NCBI GenBank assembly: GCA_015058275.1
Contig: SVCQ01000014.1
Coordinates: forward strand, 1-50,200
Direction of reading: 5' to 3'
Source: Clostridiales bacterium
Lineage (GTDB): Bacteria; Bacillota; Clostridia; Peptostreptococcales; Anaerovoracaceae
DNA: 50,200 bases
Shown here: positions 7,565 through 17,141 of the stretch, in pieces
Position numbering within the stretch: position 1 is the first letter of the stretch
How the letters are laid out: each line of letters starts with the position of its first letter
Notes under the pieces: generated by a model
The model's database searches: none
What the model was told of the DNA's origin: nothing
The model's input: the letters and a program-made list of their open reading frames with translations, nothing else
Position numbers and translations under genes: made by a program

Positions 7565-9973
7565 TTAAATATTCCAGATGTCGTCCGCGTACTCTCTTAT
7601 TGTGCGGTCGCTCGAGAAGAACGATGAGTTCGCTATGTTGGCAAGCGACATCCTCGCCCATCTCTCCTTGTCTCCGTAGATCCGGCCCATTTCCTCCCAG
7701 GTCTTTACATAGGAGTCGAAGTCTCCGAGCACGAAGTACTCGTCGTTGCTCCTCATGAGAGCGTCGTGTATGCCCCAGAAGTCGTAGCCGCAGCTCTTGA
7801 ACGTGCCGTCCACAAGCTGTGTTACGATGCGTGCGAGTCTCGGGTCCTGATCTACGCAGCCCTGTGCGGAGTAGCCGCCGCGCCTGTAGAAGTTCTCGAC
7901 CTCCTCCGAGGAGTAGCCGAAGATGCAGATATTGTCCATGCCCGCAAGCTGGCTTATCTCGACATTGGCTCCGTCCATGGTGCCGAGCGTGACTGCTCCG
8001 TTCATCATGAACTTCATGTTGCCGGTGCCGCTGGCTTCCTTGCCGGCTGTCGAGATCTGCTCGCTTATGTCGGCTGCCGGATAGATCAGCTGAGCGTTGG
8101 ATACGCGGAAGTTCTCGATGAATACCACCTTGATCCTCTTGCTGACCACAGGGTCGCTGTTGATGATGTCCGCAAGGCTGTTGACGAACTTGATGACTTC
8201 CTTGGCGAACGCATATCCCTGAGCGGCCTTGCCGGCAAAGATGAATGTATGATCCCTGATCGGGAGGTCCGGGTCCTCCTTGAGCCTGTTGTACAGGTCG
8301 AGGATCTTGAACGCGTTGAGGAGCTGCCTCTTGTAGGCGTGCATCCTCTTGACCTGGACGTCGAATACGGAATCCGGATCGACGTCGATCTCCATGTTGT
8401 CGCTTATGTACTTCGCAAGTCTGAGCTTGTTGTCCCTCTTGACCTTCATGAGATCATCGAGGAATGCGCTGTCCTGAGCATAGGCTTCGAGCTTTTTGAT
8501 CTGATCGAAGTCCGTCTGCCACTCATCGCCTATGGTCCTGTCGATGAGATCGGCAAGTCCCGGATTGGCCTGCATCATGAACCTGCGGTGGCTTATGCCG
8601 TTTGTCTTGTTGTTGAACTTCTTAGGGTTGAGCTCGTAGAACTCCTTGAACACGGTCTTGGTCAGTATATCGCTGTGGAGCGCCGATACGCCGTTGACCG
8701 AATGGCTTCCGATGACCGAGAGATTGGCCATCCTGATCTCGTTGTCCCAGAGGGCGGATGTACCCATTGAGATATCGTGGAAGTCCGCTACGTTCTGTGG
8801 GAGCTCTGTCTGCCAGCGTCTGTTGATCTCGTCGATGATCATGTAGATCCTCGGGAGCAGCTGCTGGAAGTGAGGGATAGGCCACTTCTCGAGAGCCTCA
8901 GGCAGCACCGTGTGGTTGGTGAACGATACTGTCTTTTTGGTGATCTCCCATGCGTCCTTCCACTCTACGCCCTCCTCGTCGATGAGAACTCTCATGAGCT
9001 CAGGTATGCACATCGTAGGATGCGTGTCGTTGATATGTATCTGTATCCTGTCAGGGAGCCTGTCCCACTCAGAGTCGCCGTAGCGGTCCTTGTACTCCTT
9101 GACGATCCTGCCGATGCCGGCTGCGACCAGGAAGTACTCCTGTCTCAGTCTGAGCTGCTTGCCGATGCCGTTTGTGTCGTCCGGATAGAGTATCGAGGTG
9201 ATCGCCTCGATCTGGCTCCTCTCCGCCATGGCCCTGCTGTAGTCGCCTGCGTTGAATGCATCCATGTCGATGCTGTCGTGCACAGGCTGAGCGTCCCAGA
9301 GGTGGAGCGTATTGACCGTCCTGCCGCCGAAGCCGATGACCGGTACATCATAAGGCACCGCTCTGATAGTCGTGTAGTCGACGTGCTTGTAGTTCATTTT
9401 GCCATTGACCATGGTCCTCTCGACCTTGCCGCCGAATCTGACTATGACCGAGTCGTAAGGCTTGGCCGTCTCCCACGGATAGCCCTCATCGAGCCATGCA
9501 TCAGGCAGCTCGAGCTGGTAGCCGCTCTCTATCCTCTGCTTGAAGAGTCCGAACTTGTATCTCAGGCCCATGCCGTCGCCCGGGATGTCGAGCGCAGCCA
9601 TGGAATCGAGGAAGCAGGCAGCCAGTCTTCCGAGTCCGCCGTTGCCGAGGCCCGGATCAGGCTCGCACTCAAAGAGGTCTTCGATCTCGATGCCGAGCTC
9701 CCTGAGTCCCTCCTCGGCGGTCTTGCGGATGCCGAGGTTGAGCAGGTAGTTCTCCATGAGCTTTCCGATGAGGAACTCCATGGAGAAGTAGTAGACCTTC
9801 TTGCCTTCCTTCCCGCCTTCGAGCTCTCCGGATCTGTCGTAAGCCTCTCTCCTGATAAGAGCCGCCAGTACGGTGTATCTGTCTCTTGTGTCGAGATGCT
9901 CAGGGCCTCTTCCGAAGAGAGCCTTCGCTATGTAGTTATACTGCTTGATGAATTCTTCTTTGGTTTTGATCAT
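7565..9973 (-). CDS. glgP: Glycogen/alpha-glucan phosphorylase
   Basis: Phosphorolyses alpha-1,4-glucan from non-reducing ends to release glucose-1-phosphate (GT35, PLP-dependent). It is 802 residues, a normal length. Visible signatures are FEPDPGLGNGGLGRLAACF-like text at about residues 102-121, the HINDTHPT loop (313-320), NKTNGI, and the PLP-binding segment EASGTGNMKFMMNG with Schiff-base Lys654. It sits between glgB and glgC. Its product is the substrate of GlgC, so synthesis and breakdown share one transcript. Confidence 0.97.
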   Translation of the reverse strand: MIKTKEEFIKQYNYIAKALFGRGPEHLDTRDRYTVLAALIRREAYDRSGELEGGKEGKKVYYFSMEFLIGKLMENYLLNLGIRKTAEEGLRELGIEIEDLFECEPDPGLGNGGLGRLAACFLDSMAALDIPGDGMGLRYKFGLFKQRIESGYQLELPDAWLDEGYPWETAKPYDSVIVRFGGKVERTMVNGKMNYKHVDYTTIRAVPYDVPVIGFGGRTVNTLHLWDAQPVHDSIDMDAFNAGDYSRAMAERSQIEAITSILYPDDTNGIGKQLRLRQEYFLVAAGIGRIVKEYKDRYGDSEWDRLPDRIQIHINDTHPTMCIPELMRVLIDEEGVEWKDAWEITKKTVSFTNHTVLPEALEKWPIPHFQQLLPRIYMIIDEINRRWQTELPQNVADFHDISMGTSALWDNEIRMANLSVIGSHSVNGVSALHSDILTKTVFKEFYELNPKKFNNKTNGISHRRFMMQANPGLADLIDRTIGDEWQTDFDQIKKLEAYAQDSAFLDDLMKVKRDNKLRLAKYISDNMEIDVDPDSVFDVQVKRMHAYKRQLLNAFKILDLYNRLKEDPDLPIRDHTFIFAGKAAQGYAFAKEVIKFVNSLADIINSDPVVSKRIKVVFIENFRVSNAQLIYPAADISEQISTAGKEASGTGNMKFMMNGAVTLGTMDGANVEISQLAGMDNICIFGYSSEEVENFYRRGGYSAQGCVDQDPRLARIVTQLVDGTFKSCGYDFWGIHDALMRSNDEYFVLGDFDSYVKTWEEMGRIYGDKERWARMSLANIANSSFFSSDRTIREYADDIWNI

Positions 9974-10000
9974 TAGTTAAATATGTCCCTTCTCTTTTGA

Positions 10001-11890
10001 TTATTTATGTCTGAAGATCGCGCCGCCTATTACCGGCATCCTCACCGTTATGGAATACGGCATGCCGTGCATAGGCTTTTTGCGGGCCTTTACCTGTCTT
10101 GTGTTGACTCTGCCCGATCCTGCGAACTTTTCGTCATCTGAATTGATTATCTCCTTGTAGTATCCCGGCTCAGGCACTCCGATATCGAACTCGTCGAAGG
10201 CCTCGGTGCCGGCGTTGAATACGCATATCAGGAGCTCTCTGTCCTCATCCTTCTCAGTGCCGCTCTGCCTGATGAACGTCAGGACGTTCTGGCCGCGGTT
10301 GTCAGGATCTATCCAGCTGAAGCCCTCCCAGTCCGTGTCGTTCGACCACAGCGCCGGGTGATCTGTGTAGATGTGGTTGAGTGTCTTTATATACTTTTGG
10401 TACTTCTCATGGTTGTCGAAGTCCAGGAGGAACCACTCCAGTCCCTCGTACTCGCGCCATTCGATGAACTGCGCGATCTCGTGGCCCATGAAGTTGAGCT
10501 TTTTGCCCGGATGCGTCATCTGGTACATGGACAGAAGTCTTATGCCGGCGAACTGCCTCCAGATGTCTCCCGGCATCCTGCCGATAAGAGACCGTTTCCC
10601 GTGCACTACCTCGTCGTGCGACAGAGGCAGTACGAAGTTCTCGCTGTAGGCGTATGTCATGGAGAAGGTCAGCTTGTTGTGGTTGTCGCTTCTCCACGGG
10701 AAGTCGCATGACATGTACTCGAGGGTGTCGTGCATCCAGCCCATGTTCCACTTGTAGTGGAAGCCCAGGCCGCCCTTGTCTGTAGGCCAGGTGATCATCG
10801 GCCATGCCGTGCTCTCCTCGGCTATCATAACGGCGCCCGGCACGTTGGTACCGACCATGTAGTTGAGCTCCTTGAGGAAATCTATTGCCTCAAGATTGCC
10901 CTCCTCGCCGTATATGTTGTACTTCATCTGAGATCTGTCGGTGATGCCGAAGTTCAGGTAGAGCATGCTGCTGACGCCGTCGACCCTGATGCCGTCCGCA
11001 TGATACTCATCGAGCCAGAACATGGCGTTGGAGAGGAGGAAGCTCCTCACCTGAGGCCTGCCGAAGTCGAACTTGTATGTGCCCCAGTCCGGATGTATCT
11101 CGCTCTCGTAGAGCTTGCCGCCGTTGAAGTCTCTGAGGCCATGGTCGTCAGGACAGAAGTGTCCCGGCACCCAGTCGAGTATGACTCCGATGCCCGCCCT
11201 GTGGAATTCGTCTATGAGATGCTTGAATTCCTTAGGGCTTCCGTGGCGCGCGGTCGGTGCGTAGTAGCCCGTCACCTGGTAGCCCCAGGACTTGTCGAGC
11301 GGATGCTCCATGACAGGCATGAGCTCCACATGTGTGTAGCCCATTTCCTTGACATAAGGCACGAGCTGGTCTGCGAGCTCCTTGTACGAGTAGAAGCCGT
11401 TCTCTCCCTCGTAGCGTTTCCACGATCCGAGATGGCACTCGTAGATGTTCATGGGTGACGTAAAAGTATCCGCCTTGGCCCTTGCCTTCATCCACTTGCC
11501 GTCCCTCCATCTGTATCCGAGGTCTGTGACTTTGGATGCGGTGCCGGGTCTCAGCTCTGCTCCGAAGGCGAACGGGTCAGCCTTTAAAAGGTGGTCTCCC
11601 CAGGCCGTCTCGATATCGTATTTATAGAGGTCTCCCGCCTTGGCTCCCGGTATGAAGCCGCTGTGGATGCCGGTGCTGCCTATCTCTTCGAGCAGGCCGC
11701 CCTCATCCCATTCGTTCCAGTCATTAAAATCGCCGACAACCCTGACGGCTCTTACGTCCGGTGCCCATACAGTAAACCGGACGCCCCCATCCTCGATGTG
11801 AGCGCCGAAAGTTCTGTAAGCATGATACAGCTTACCGTTGTTATACAGATATGTCAGATCATCGCTGATCATCTCGCGGATGGTTCCCAT
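10001..11890 (-). CDS. glgB: 1,4-alpha-glucan branching enzyme
   Basis: Creates alpha-1,6 branches in glycogen. It is 629 residues. An N-terminal CBM48-like domain (VWAPDVRAVRVVGDFNDWNE, from about residue 41) precedes a GH13 barrel with ELMPVMEHP, WGYQVTGYYAPTARHG, nucleophile D304 (DGIRVDGVSSM), acid/base E358 (IAEESTAWP) and D426 (SHDEVVHGKRSL), then an all-beta C-terminal domain. The RBS is AGAGGA. It is the first glycogen gene in the reading direction and lies 31 bp after the PrsW-like gene with no terminator between, so the glycogen genes may also be read from the upstream murA-fbp promoter. Confidence 0.97.
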   Translation of the reverse strand: MGTIREMISDDLTYLYNNGKLYHAYRTFGAHIEDGGVRFTVWAPDVRAVRVVGDFNDWNEWDEGGLLEEIGSTGIHSGFIPGAKAGDLYKYDIETAWGDHLLKADPFAFGAELRPGTASKVTDLGYRWRDGKWMKARAKADTFTSPMNIYECHLGSWKRYEGENGFYSYKELADQLVPYVKEMGYTHVELMPVMEHPLDKSWGYQVTGYYAPTARHGSPKEFKHLIDEFHRAGIGVILDWVPGHFCPDDHGLRDFNGGKLYESEIHPDWGTYKFDFGRPQVRSFLLSNAMFWLDEYHADGIRVDGVSSMLYLNFGITDRSQMKYNIYGEEGNLEAIDFLKELNYMVGTNVPGAVMIAEESTAWPMITWPTDKGGLGFHYKWNMGWMHDTLEYMSCDFPWRSDNHNKLTFSMTYAYSENFVLPLSHDEVVHGKRSLIGRMPGDIWRQFAGIRLLSMYQMTHPGKKLNFMGHEIAQFIEWREYEGLEWFLLDFDNHEKYQKYIKTLNHIYTDHPALWSNDTDWEGFSWIDPDNRGQNVLTFIRQSGTEKDEDRELLICVFNAGTEAFDEFDIGVPEPGYYKEIINSDDEKFAGSGRVNTRQVKARKKPMHGMPYSITVRMPVIGGAIFRHK

Positions 11891-11921
11891 TTATTATCCT
11901 CTTAAGTCTAAGTCCGGACGC

Positions 11922-12641
11922 CTAGTAATCCATCGTCCGTGGTCCCGGGTAGAAGCCTGCCCTGTAGTCCTCTCTCGACATCTTCCTGATGGTCGCGATG
12001 GCTGCGATGTACAGAAGCACTACGAAGATCATGAAAGGCACAGTACCCTTGTTGCCCATGAACGCGCAAGTGTCGTAGATGCCGTGGATGATCATCGGCA
12101 CGATGAGCGCAAGCAATGTGTAGCCTATAGTGCTCCGGCCCAGAATGCTGGCCTTCTTTGAATACGCATAGAAGACTCCCATGAATACTCCGCAGAACGC
12201 GTGAAGAGGCACTGCAGTGAATGCCCTGACCACTGCGGTCGCAAAGCCGTAGCTCGCGACGTACATGATGTTTTCGTAGATCGCAAAGCCGACTCCGGCA
12301 GACACTCCGTAGACTATGCCGTCAAACCTGTAGTTGAAGCCCGGATACTTCCATGAGCCCAGCCTCATCGCGAGGTACTTGACCGTCTCCTCGACGAGCG
12401 CCGCGCAGAGGAAGGATGTCGTCAGCGCGTACTCTATGGTGCCCTTTTCATACTGAGGCAGGAATGAGCTCTCGAATGTCTCGATAAATCCAGCCGCGAT
12501 GCACGATATGACGCCGTAAAGGATGATCCTGATTATGAGATTTACAGGCTCCTTTTCGACCTTGTCTTTTTTGTATACATAGATAACAAGCAGCAGGCCC
12601 GGTATTATGGCCAGCGCCATCAGATTACTGTCCAGATACAT
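11922..12641 (-). CDS. prsW: PrsW-family intramembrane metalloprotease
   Basis: A 239-residue protein with about seven hydrophobic helices. The conserved PrsW motifs are all present: EETVKY (E84, E85, K88), RFDGIVYGVSAGVGFAIYEN (105-124), PLHAFCGVFMG with H147, and IIHGIYD with H186. In Bacillus, PrsW cleaves the anti-sigma factor RsiW at site 1. The wider family is assigned as membrane metalloproteases of the CPBP type, and substrates are mostly unknown. No anti-sigma factor is seen in this window, so the substrate here is open. It follows the 30-residue membrane peptide by 9 bp. Confidence 0.88.
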   Translation of the reverse strand: MYLDSNLMALAIIPGLLLVIYVYKKDKVEKEPVNLIIRIILYGVISCIAAGFIETFESSFLPQYEKGTIEYALTTSFLCAALVEETVKYLAMRLGSWKYPGFNYRFDGIVYGVSAGVGFAIYENIMYVASYGFATAVVRAFTAVPLHAFCGVFMGVFYAYSKKASILGRSTIGYTLLALIVPMIIHGIYDTCAFMGNKGTVPFMIFVVLLYIAAIATIRKMSREDYRAGFYPGPRTMDY

Positions 12642-12650
12642 TTCGTCTCC

Positions 12651-12743
12651 TTAGAATTTATTTCTGTTGTTTTTGTAAAGTATGAGTATGTACCAGATGC
12701 AGAGCGCAAACAGCACTCCTCCCATTATCTTTGTGATGATCAT
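12651..12743 (-). CDS. 30-residue single-pass membrane peptide
   Basis: A small ORF encoding a 30-residue peptide that begins MIITKIMGGV, has a hydrophobic core of about 18 residues (GVLFALCIWYILILY) and ends in a basic tail KNNRNKF. A perfect GGAGG lies 5 bases before the ATG and only a few bases after the fbp stop codon, which is the main reason to believe it. It is tucked between fbp and the PrsW-like gene, both on the same strand. Its function is unknown. It could be a small membrane regulator or a PrsW partner, but that is only positional inference. Confidence 0.6.
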   Translation of the reverse strand: MIITKIMGGVLFALCIWYILILYKNNRNKF

Positions 12744-12757
12744 GCTGACCTCCGTTA

Positions 12758-14707
12758 TCAGTAAGCCTCGCGGATGCTGCCGCTCACGAATGCATCGTGG
12801 AGAGCCTCGAGCCACTTGATCTGATCCCTGAGCTCTGCACCGTTGTCGGTGTCTCTGATCATCAGTCTCTCAGGAGCCGTGTGTACGAGGTGCATGACAG
12901 GCCTGTGGAATACCTGGGTGCCGTCCTCCTTGAGCGGCTCGTATGGCTTATGCTCTGCGAGATACATGTGCTTGGATGTGAGTATGGCGGTGTAGCCCGC
13001 GATGCCCGTAGTCTTGTGATATGCCTTTGAGATGCCTCCGTCGATGATGAAGAGCTTGCCGCCGGCCTTGATCGGGGTCTCGCCCTTGATGATCTTGACA
13101 GGCACGTGGCCGTTCAATATCCTGCCGGTCTTTGGATCGAGACCGAACTCCCTGAGGATCTTGTTGGCCGTCTCTTCCTTTTCGATGAGCTTGTAGTAAG
13201 GCACTGTATGCTCTTTGTGTGTGGCCTTGTCTTCGATGAAGTATCTCTCGAAGGTGGTCATCTTGTCCTTGCCGAACAGAGGCGAATCCTCCGACAGCCA
13301 GAGGTACCACATGATCGACGCCGCCTCGGCCTGAGTCCTGCCGTCAGGCTGCTTGCCGCGGGCGCTTCTGATCATCTCGTCGAGCTTGCGCAGGTATGCG
13401 GCTCCTCTGAGCTTCTGGCCGTCTATCTCGACTGTCTTGAAATTGCCTCTCTCGTTGAAGATCATGCAGCCGTGATAGAAGAGGTTGCCGTTCATGACCT
13501 TGTAGAGCGCTCCGTGCGAGAACATGTAGTTGATGTGTCTCTGGAGTTTCTCGGAATTTAGTATCGAGGACTCGAGAGCCACCATGACTTCCTCTTCCTC
13601 TTCGGTCAGCCTGTAAGGATCGGCCGGATCGACTGTAGGGAGGTTCATGTCTCTCATCGGATACTCGACTCCTTCGACCCTGACCGTGCCCTTCTTGAAG
13701 TCGATGGCCTCGAGGAGGTTGCGGTGGTCAAGCTTGTACTCAGGGTGAGCCTGTATCTCCTGGCCCTCGACCTTGAACTGGATGATGGAGATCATCTTGT
13801 GCATTTTGGCCGCGAGCTCAGGCGGTATAGGGTCGTATCTGTTGGTCTCGAGGACGTTCGGCTTGAAGTACTCGCACGGATCGTCTCCGTAGATCTCCTG
13901 TGCAAGAGAAGCGAGCGGCCTTAAGTTGATGCCGTAGCCGACCTCGAGCATGTCGAAGTTGTTGTAGCGTACGTTGATGCGGATCATGGTGGCGATGCAT
14001 GAGCGGTTGCCGCATGCGGCTCCCATCCACAGCACGTCGTGGTTGCCCCACTGGATGTCCACTCCGCGGTTGGCCATGAGGTAGTCCATGATGACATGGG
14101 ACTTAGGGCCTCTGTCGAATATGTCGCCTATGATGTGAAGTCTGTCGACCGTCATGTTGGCGATGGTCTCGGAGATGTCGCAGATGAACTCTCTTGCGGC
14201 TCCGTACTCGATCAGCGTATCGATGATCTGGTCGTAGTACTTGTGTCTGTCAGGCACATCGTCTGCGAAGAGCAGCTCGTCCATGATGTATGCGTAGTCA
14301 TCAGGGAGACGTTTCTTGACCTTGGATCTTGTGTACTTGTTGGAGACTATGCGGCATACCGCGATCAGCCTCCTGATGGCCACCTTTGACCATGCGTCGA
14401 AGTCGTTCTCGGACTTCTCTCTCCTGGCCATCTCAGCCTCAGGGTCATATACGAGAGCGGCCAGATCGTCGCACTCGCTCTCCGTGAGGATATTGCCGAA
14501 CACCTCATCTATCCTCATGCGTATCATTCCGGAGCCGCTCCTGACAAAATACTGGAACGCGTCGTACTCTCCGTGGATGTCGCTCAGGAAGAACTCCGTC
14601 GCCTTTGGCAGAGCCAGTATGGCTTTAAGGTTGATGATCTCCGTCCTTACCGCGCTGCGGTTAGGGAACTTCTCAGCAAGCAGTCTGAGATACTTCATGT
14701 CCGTCAT
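12758..14707 (-). CDS. fbp: Fructose-1,6-bisphosphatase, class 3
   Basis: Hydrolyses fructose-1,6-bisphosphate to fructose-6-phosphate in gluconeogenesis. It is 649 residues, close to Bacillus Fbp (about 670), and unrelated to class 1 and 2 enzymes. The metallophosphoesterase motifs are visible: FFLSDIHGEYDAF, HIIGDIFDRGPKSH and IQWGNHDVLWMGA, with later histidines in GHVPVK. It lies 19 bp after murA. Its product feeds both the NagB/GlmM amino-sugar route and, through glucose-phosphate, glycogen, both encoded in this window. Confidence 0.97.
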   Translation of the reverse strand: MTDMKYLRLLAEKFPNRSAVRTEIINLKAILALPKATEFFLSDIHGEYDAFQYFVRSGSGMIRMRIDEVFGNILTESECDDLAALVYDPEAEMARREKSENDFDAWSKVAIRRLIAVCRIVSNKYTRSKVKKRLPDDYAYIMDELLFADDVPDRHKYYDQIIDTLIEYGAAREFICDISETIANMTVDRLHIIGDIFDRGPKSHVIMDYLMANRGVDIQWGNHDVLWMGAACGNRSCIATMIRINVRYNNFDMLEVGYGINLRPLASLAQEIYGDDPCEYFKPNVLETNRYDPIPPELAAKMHKMISIIQFKVEGQEIQAHPEYKLDHRNLLEAIDFKKGTVRVEGVEYPMRDMNLPTVDPADPYRLTEEEEEVMVALESSILNSEKLQRHINYMFSHGALYKVMNGNLFYHGCMIFNERGNFKTVEIDGQKLRGAAYLRKLDEMIRSARGKQPDGRTQAEAASIMWYLWLSEDSPLFGKDKMTTFERYFIEDKATHKEHTVPYYKLIEKEETANKILREFGLDPKTGRILNGHVPVKIIKGETPIKAGGKLFIIDGGISKAYHKTTGIAGYTAILTSKHMYLAEHKPYEPLKEDGTQVFHRPVMHLVHTAPERLMIRDTDNGAELRDQIKWLEALHDAFVSGSIREAY

Positions 14708-14726
14708 GATGGCCTCCGTACTATTA

Positions 14727-16001
14727 TCAGTCCTCTATCTTCATGATGTCGGCTCCGAGAGCCTTGAACTTGCCTACGAGATCCTCGTAGCCGCGTTCGA
14801 TATGATAAATCTCGCTTATCTCCGTCGTGCCCGTCGCGACAAGTCCTGCGAGCACCATGGCGGCACCGGCCCTCAGGTCGGTCGCTCTTACCTTGGCGCC
14901 GTGGAGCTTGCGTCCGCCCGGGACGATAGCCTCTCTGCTGTTCTCTGTGCTGATGTCGGCTCCCATTCGGTTGAGCTCGACAACATGCATGAATCTGTTC
15001 TCGAATACCGTCTCCCTGACAAAGCTCTTGCCGTTGACTGTGCACAGGAATGCCATGAACGGCGACTGTATGTCTGTAGGGAAGCCCGGGAACGGCAGCG
15101 TCTTGATGTCCGTAGCCTTGAGCTCTCTGTCTCTTGCGTCGACGTAGATGCCCTCAGGCAGTATCTCGATGTCGACATTGCACTCCCTGAGCTTGGCGAC
15201 TATCGGTCTGACGTGGCCCGGGAGGGCGTTTTTGATGAGTATGTCTCCCCTTGTGATGGCGGCGGCCAGCATGAATGTGCCCGTCTCTATCCTGTCAGGG
15301 ATGGCTTCGTGGATGCAGCCCGAGAGCCTCTCGACTCCCTCGATCCTGATCATGTCGGTGCCGGCGCTCTTGATCCTGGCTCCCATCTTGTTGAGGAGGT
15401 TGGCCAGATCGATGATCTCCGGCTCCTTGGCTGCGTTCTCTATGATGGTCGTGCCCTTTGCCATGGTAGCCGCCATTAAGATGTTCTCTGTGGCTCCCAC
15501 GCTCGGGAAGTCGAGGTAGATGGCGTCTCCGACCAGGCCCTCAGGACCTGCGGATACCGTCACTACTTCGTTGGCTTCGTCTTCGATGACCTCGGCTCCG
15601 AGGGCCCTGAAGCCCTTGAGGTGAAGGTCGATAGGTCTCTTGCCGATAGTGCATCCGCCCGGCATTGGCATTACGACCTTGCCGTATCTGGCGAGCATCG
15701 GACCCATAGTAAAAAGAGATGCTCTCATCTCCTGGACCAGGTCCCTGTCGCCCTCGCAGGATCTGATCTCCTTTGTGGACGTCCTGATGATTCCGGCCTC
15801 GCTGTCGTCGACATCGGTCCCGTAATTCCTGAGCATCTGCTTCATAACGCTGACATCTGCGAGATCGGGAACATCCTCGATCACGCAGACGTCTTCTGTC
15901 ATAAGTGTCGCGGCAAGAAGCGGCAGCACTGAGTTCTTGGCGCCGCTTATCTCAACCTCTCCGTGGAGAGGCCCGCTGTTGTTAACTAATATTTTTGCCA
16001 T
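14727..16001 (-). CDS. murA: UDP-GlcNAc 1-carboxyvinyltransferase
   Basis: Transfers enolpyruvate from PEP to UDP-N-acetylglucosamine, the first committed step of peptidoglycan synthesis. It is 424 residues. SGAKNSVLPLLAA is at 19-31. The active-site loop PGGCTIGKRPIDLHL carries catalytic C117, the target of fosfomycin, so no natural Cys-to-Asp resistance change is seen here. Many Bacillota carry two murA copies; which paralogue this is cannot be told from the window. It is co-directional with fbp (19 bp) and the Lys/Ala-rich membrane protein (18 bp). Confidence 0.96.
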   Translation of the reverse strand: MAKILVNNSGPLHGEVEISGAKNSVLPLLAATLMTEDVCVIEDVPDLADVSVMKQMLRNYGTDVDDSEAGIIRTSTKEIRSCEGDRDLVQEMRASLFTMGPMLARYGKVVMPMPGGCTIGKRPIDLHLKGFRALGAEVIEDEANEVVTVSAGPEGLVGDAIYLDFPSVGATENILMAATMAKGTTIIENAAKEPEIIDLANLLNKMGARIKSAGTDMIRIEGVERLSGCIHEAIPDRIETGTFMLAAAITRGDILIKNALPGHVRPIVAKLRECNVDIEILPEGIYVDARDRELKATDIKTLPFPGFPTDIQSPFMAFLCTVNGKSFVRETVFENRFMHVVELNRMGADISTENSREAIVPGGRKLHGAKVRATDLRAGAAMVLAGLVATGTTEISEIYHIERGYEDLVGKFKALGADIMKIED

Positions 16002-16019
16002 TAATTATCTCCGGTAGGT

Positions 16020-17126
16020 TTATTCTTCGGACTTCTTAGCAGCTCTCCTGGCTGCGATCCTGTCCTTTGCCTTATGCATGGCCTTTTTGCCGGCCTTGCA
16101 GAGGACTTTCTTTTCGGCATGAGCTACTGTCCTTGCGGCAGCGGCTGCTGTGCCCGCAGCCTTGAACGCGACCTTTTTGGCGGCCTTCCTGGCTGTCTTT
16201 TTTGCTGTCTTCTTGTCAGCCTTTTCGACCTTGGCGGCTGCCTTGTGAGCAGTCTCCTTTGCGATCTCTCTGGCCGTGTCACTGATATCTTTGAGTTCTT
16301 TTTTGTGCTTTTTGGCTGCCTTTTTGAGTTTCTTTTTGTCGAGCTTTGTGGCTGTGACTGCAGCGGCCTTGTCAGCCCTGGCGGCGACTCTTGCGGCCTT
16401 CTTCTCAGCCTTCGCAGCTACCTTGACGGCCTTTGTCTCGACTCTGGCGGCTCTGGCTGCGAGTTCCTTTTCGAGGCGCTCCGCCTTGAGGAGAGCTTTC
16501 TTTTCGGCCTTGGCTGCCTTGACTGCGACTGCAGCGGCTACTGCGGCTGCCTTAGCGGCTGCTTTGTTCTCAGCTTTGAGATTTTTGGCCTCGGCCTTTG
16601 CATCAGCTCTGGCCTTCCTGGCCACTGCCTTTGCAACTTTGGCTTCCTTTTTGGCGATCTTTTCTCTTTGTCTCTCGGCCTTTTCGAAGGCCTCTCTCTC
16701 GAGCTTCTTTTGTTTGTTGATCTTTTTGATCGTGTCTCTTGAGATCTGGATTTCCTTCTCCGCCTTTTTGCGCTCGCGCCTGCTCACGAATCCGCTGAGC
16801 AACCCGGACCTGCCGAGGACGATCTTTCCGACCAGCTTCACAAGTCCGATCCCGGTGAGCACGATGCCGCAGCCCGCGACCGCCTTGACCGCAACGGATG
16901 TGTCGGCGATGACGCCGTTGACCGCCTCGAAGACCTTGCCGCTGAGTTCGTCAAGCTTTGACTCAGCTCCCTCTGCGAGGTTGTTGCCTGTCTCGACCAG
17001 GGCTTTGGATTTTTTGATGAGTTCCACGGCATGGACTGCCATGTATCCGAGCACGCAGACGAATGCGACCAGCACGGCGACAAGACAGAATGCCAGGATC
17101 TGATTGATAGTGATTCCTGTTAACAT
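16020..17126 (-). CDS. Membrane protein with long Lys/Ala-rich tail
   Basis: A 368-residue protein in two parts. The N-terminal part has a transmembrane helix (about residues 9-32), a DUF948-like amphipathic region (35-80) and a second hydrophobic stretch (about 82-108). From about residue 115 to the end it is almost entirely Lys, Ala, Glu and Arg (for example AKAEKKAARVAARADKAAA), strongly basic and predicted helical, resembling histone H1-like or TolA-like tails. The RBS is GGAGGGG. It lies just downstream of a second DUF948-like small membrane protein and upstream of murA. The tail could bind DNA, teichoic acid or another polyanion; none of this can be decided from sequence. Confidence 0.8.
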   Translation of the reverse strand: MLTGITINQILAFCLVAVLVAFVCVLGYMAVHAVELIKKSKALVETGNNLAEGAESKLDELSGKVFEAVNGVIADTSVAVKAVAGCGIVLTGIGLVKLVGKIVLGRSGLLSGFVSRRERKKAEKEIQISRDTIKKINKQKKLEREAFEKAERQREKIAKKEAKVAKAVARKARADAKAEAKNLKAENKAAAKAAAVAAAVAVKAAKAEKKALLKAERLEKELAARAARVETKAVKVAAKAEKKAARVAARADKAAAVTATKLDKKKLKKAAKKHKKELKDISDTAREIAKETAHKAAAKVEKADKKTAKKTARKAAKKVAFKAAGTAAAAARTVAHAEKKVLCKAGKKAMHKAKDRIAARRAAKKSEE

Positions 17127-17141
17127 ATCTGATCCCCTCCG

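Noticed and set aside
16276-17103. 275-codon Ala/Ser/Leu-rich plus-strand frame
   Set aside because: It is the reverse complement of the Lys/Ala repeat codons and has no RBS.
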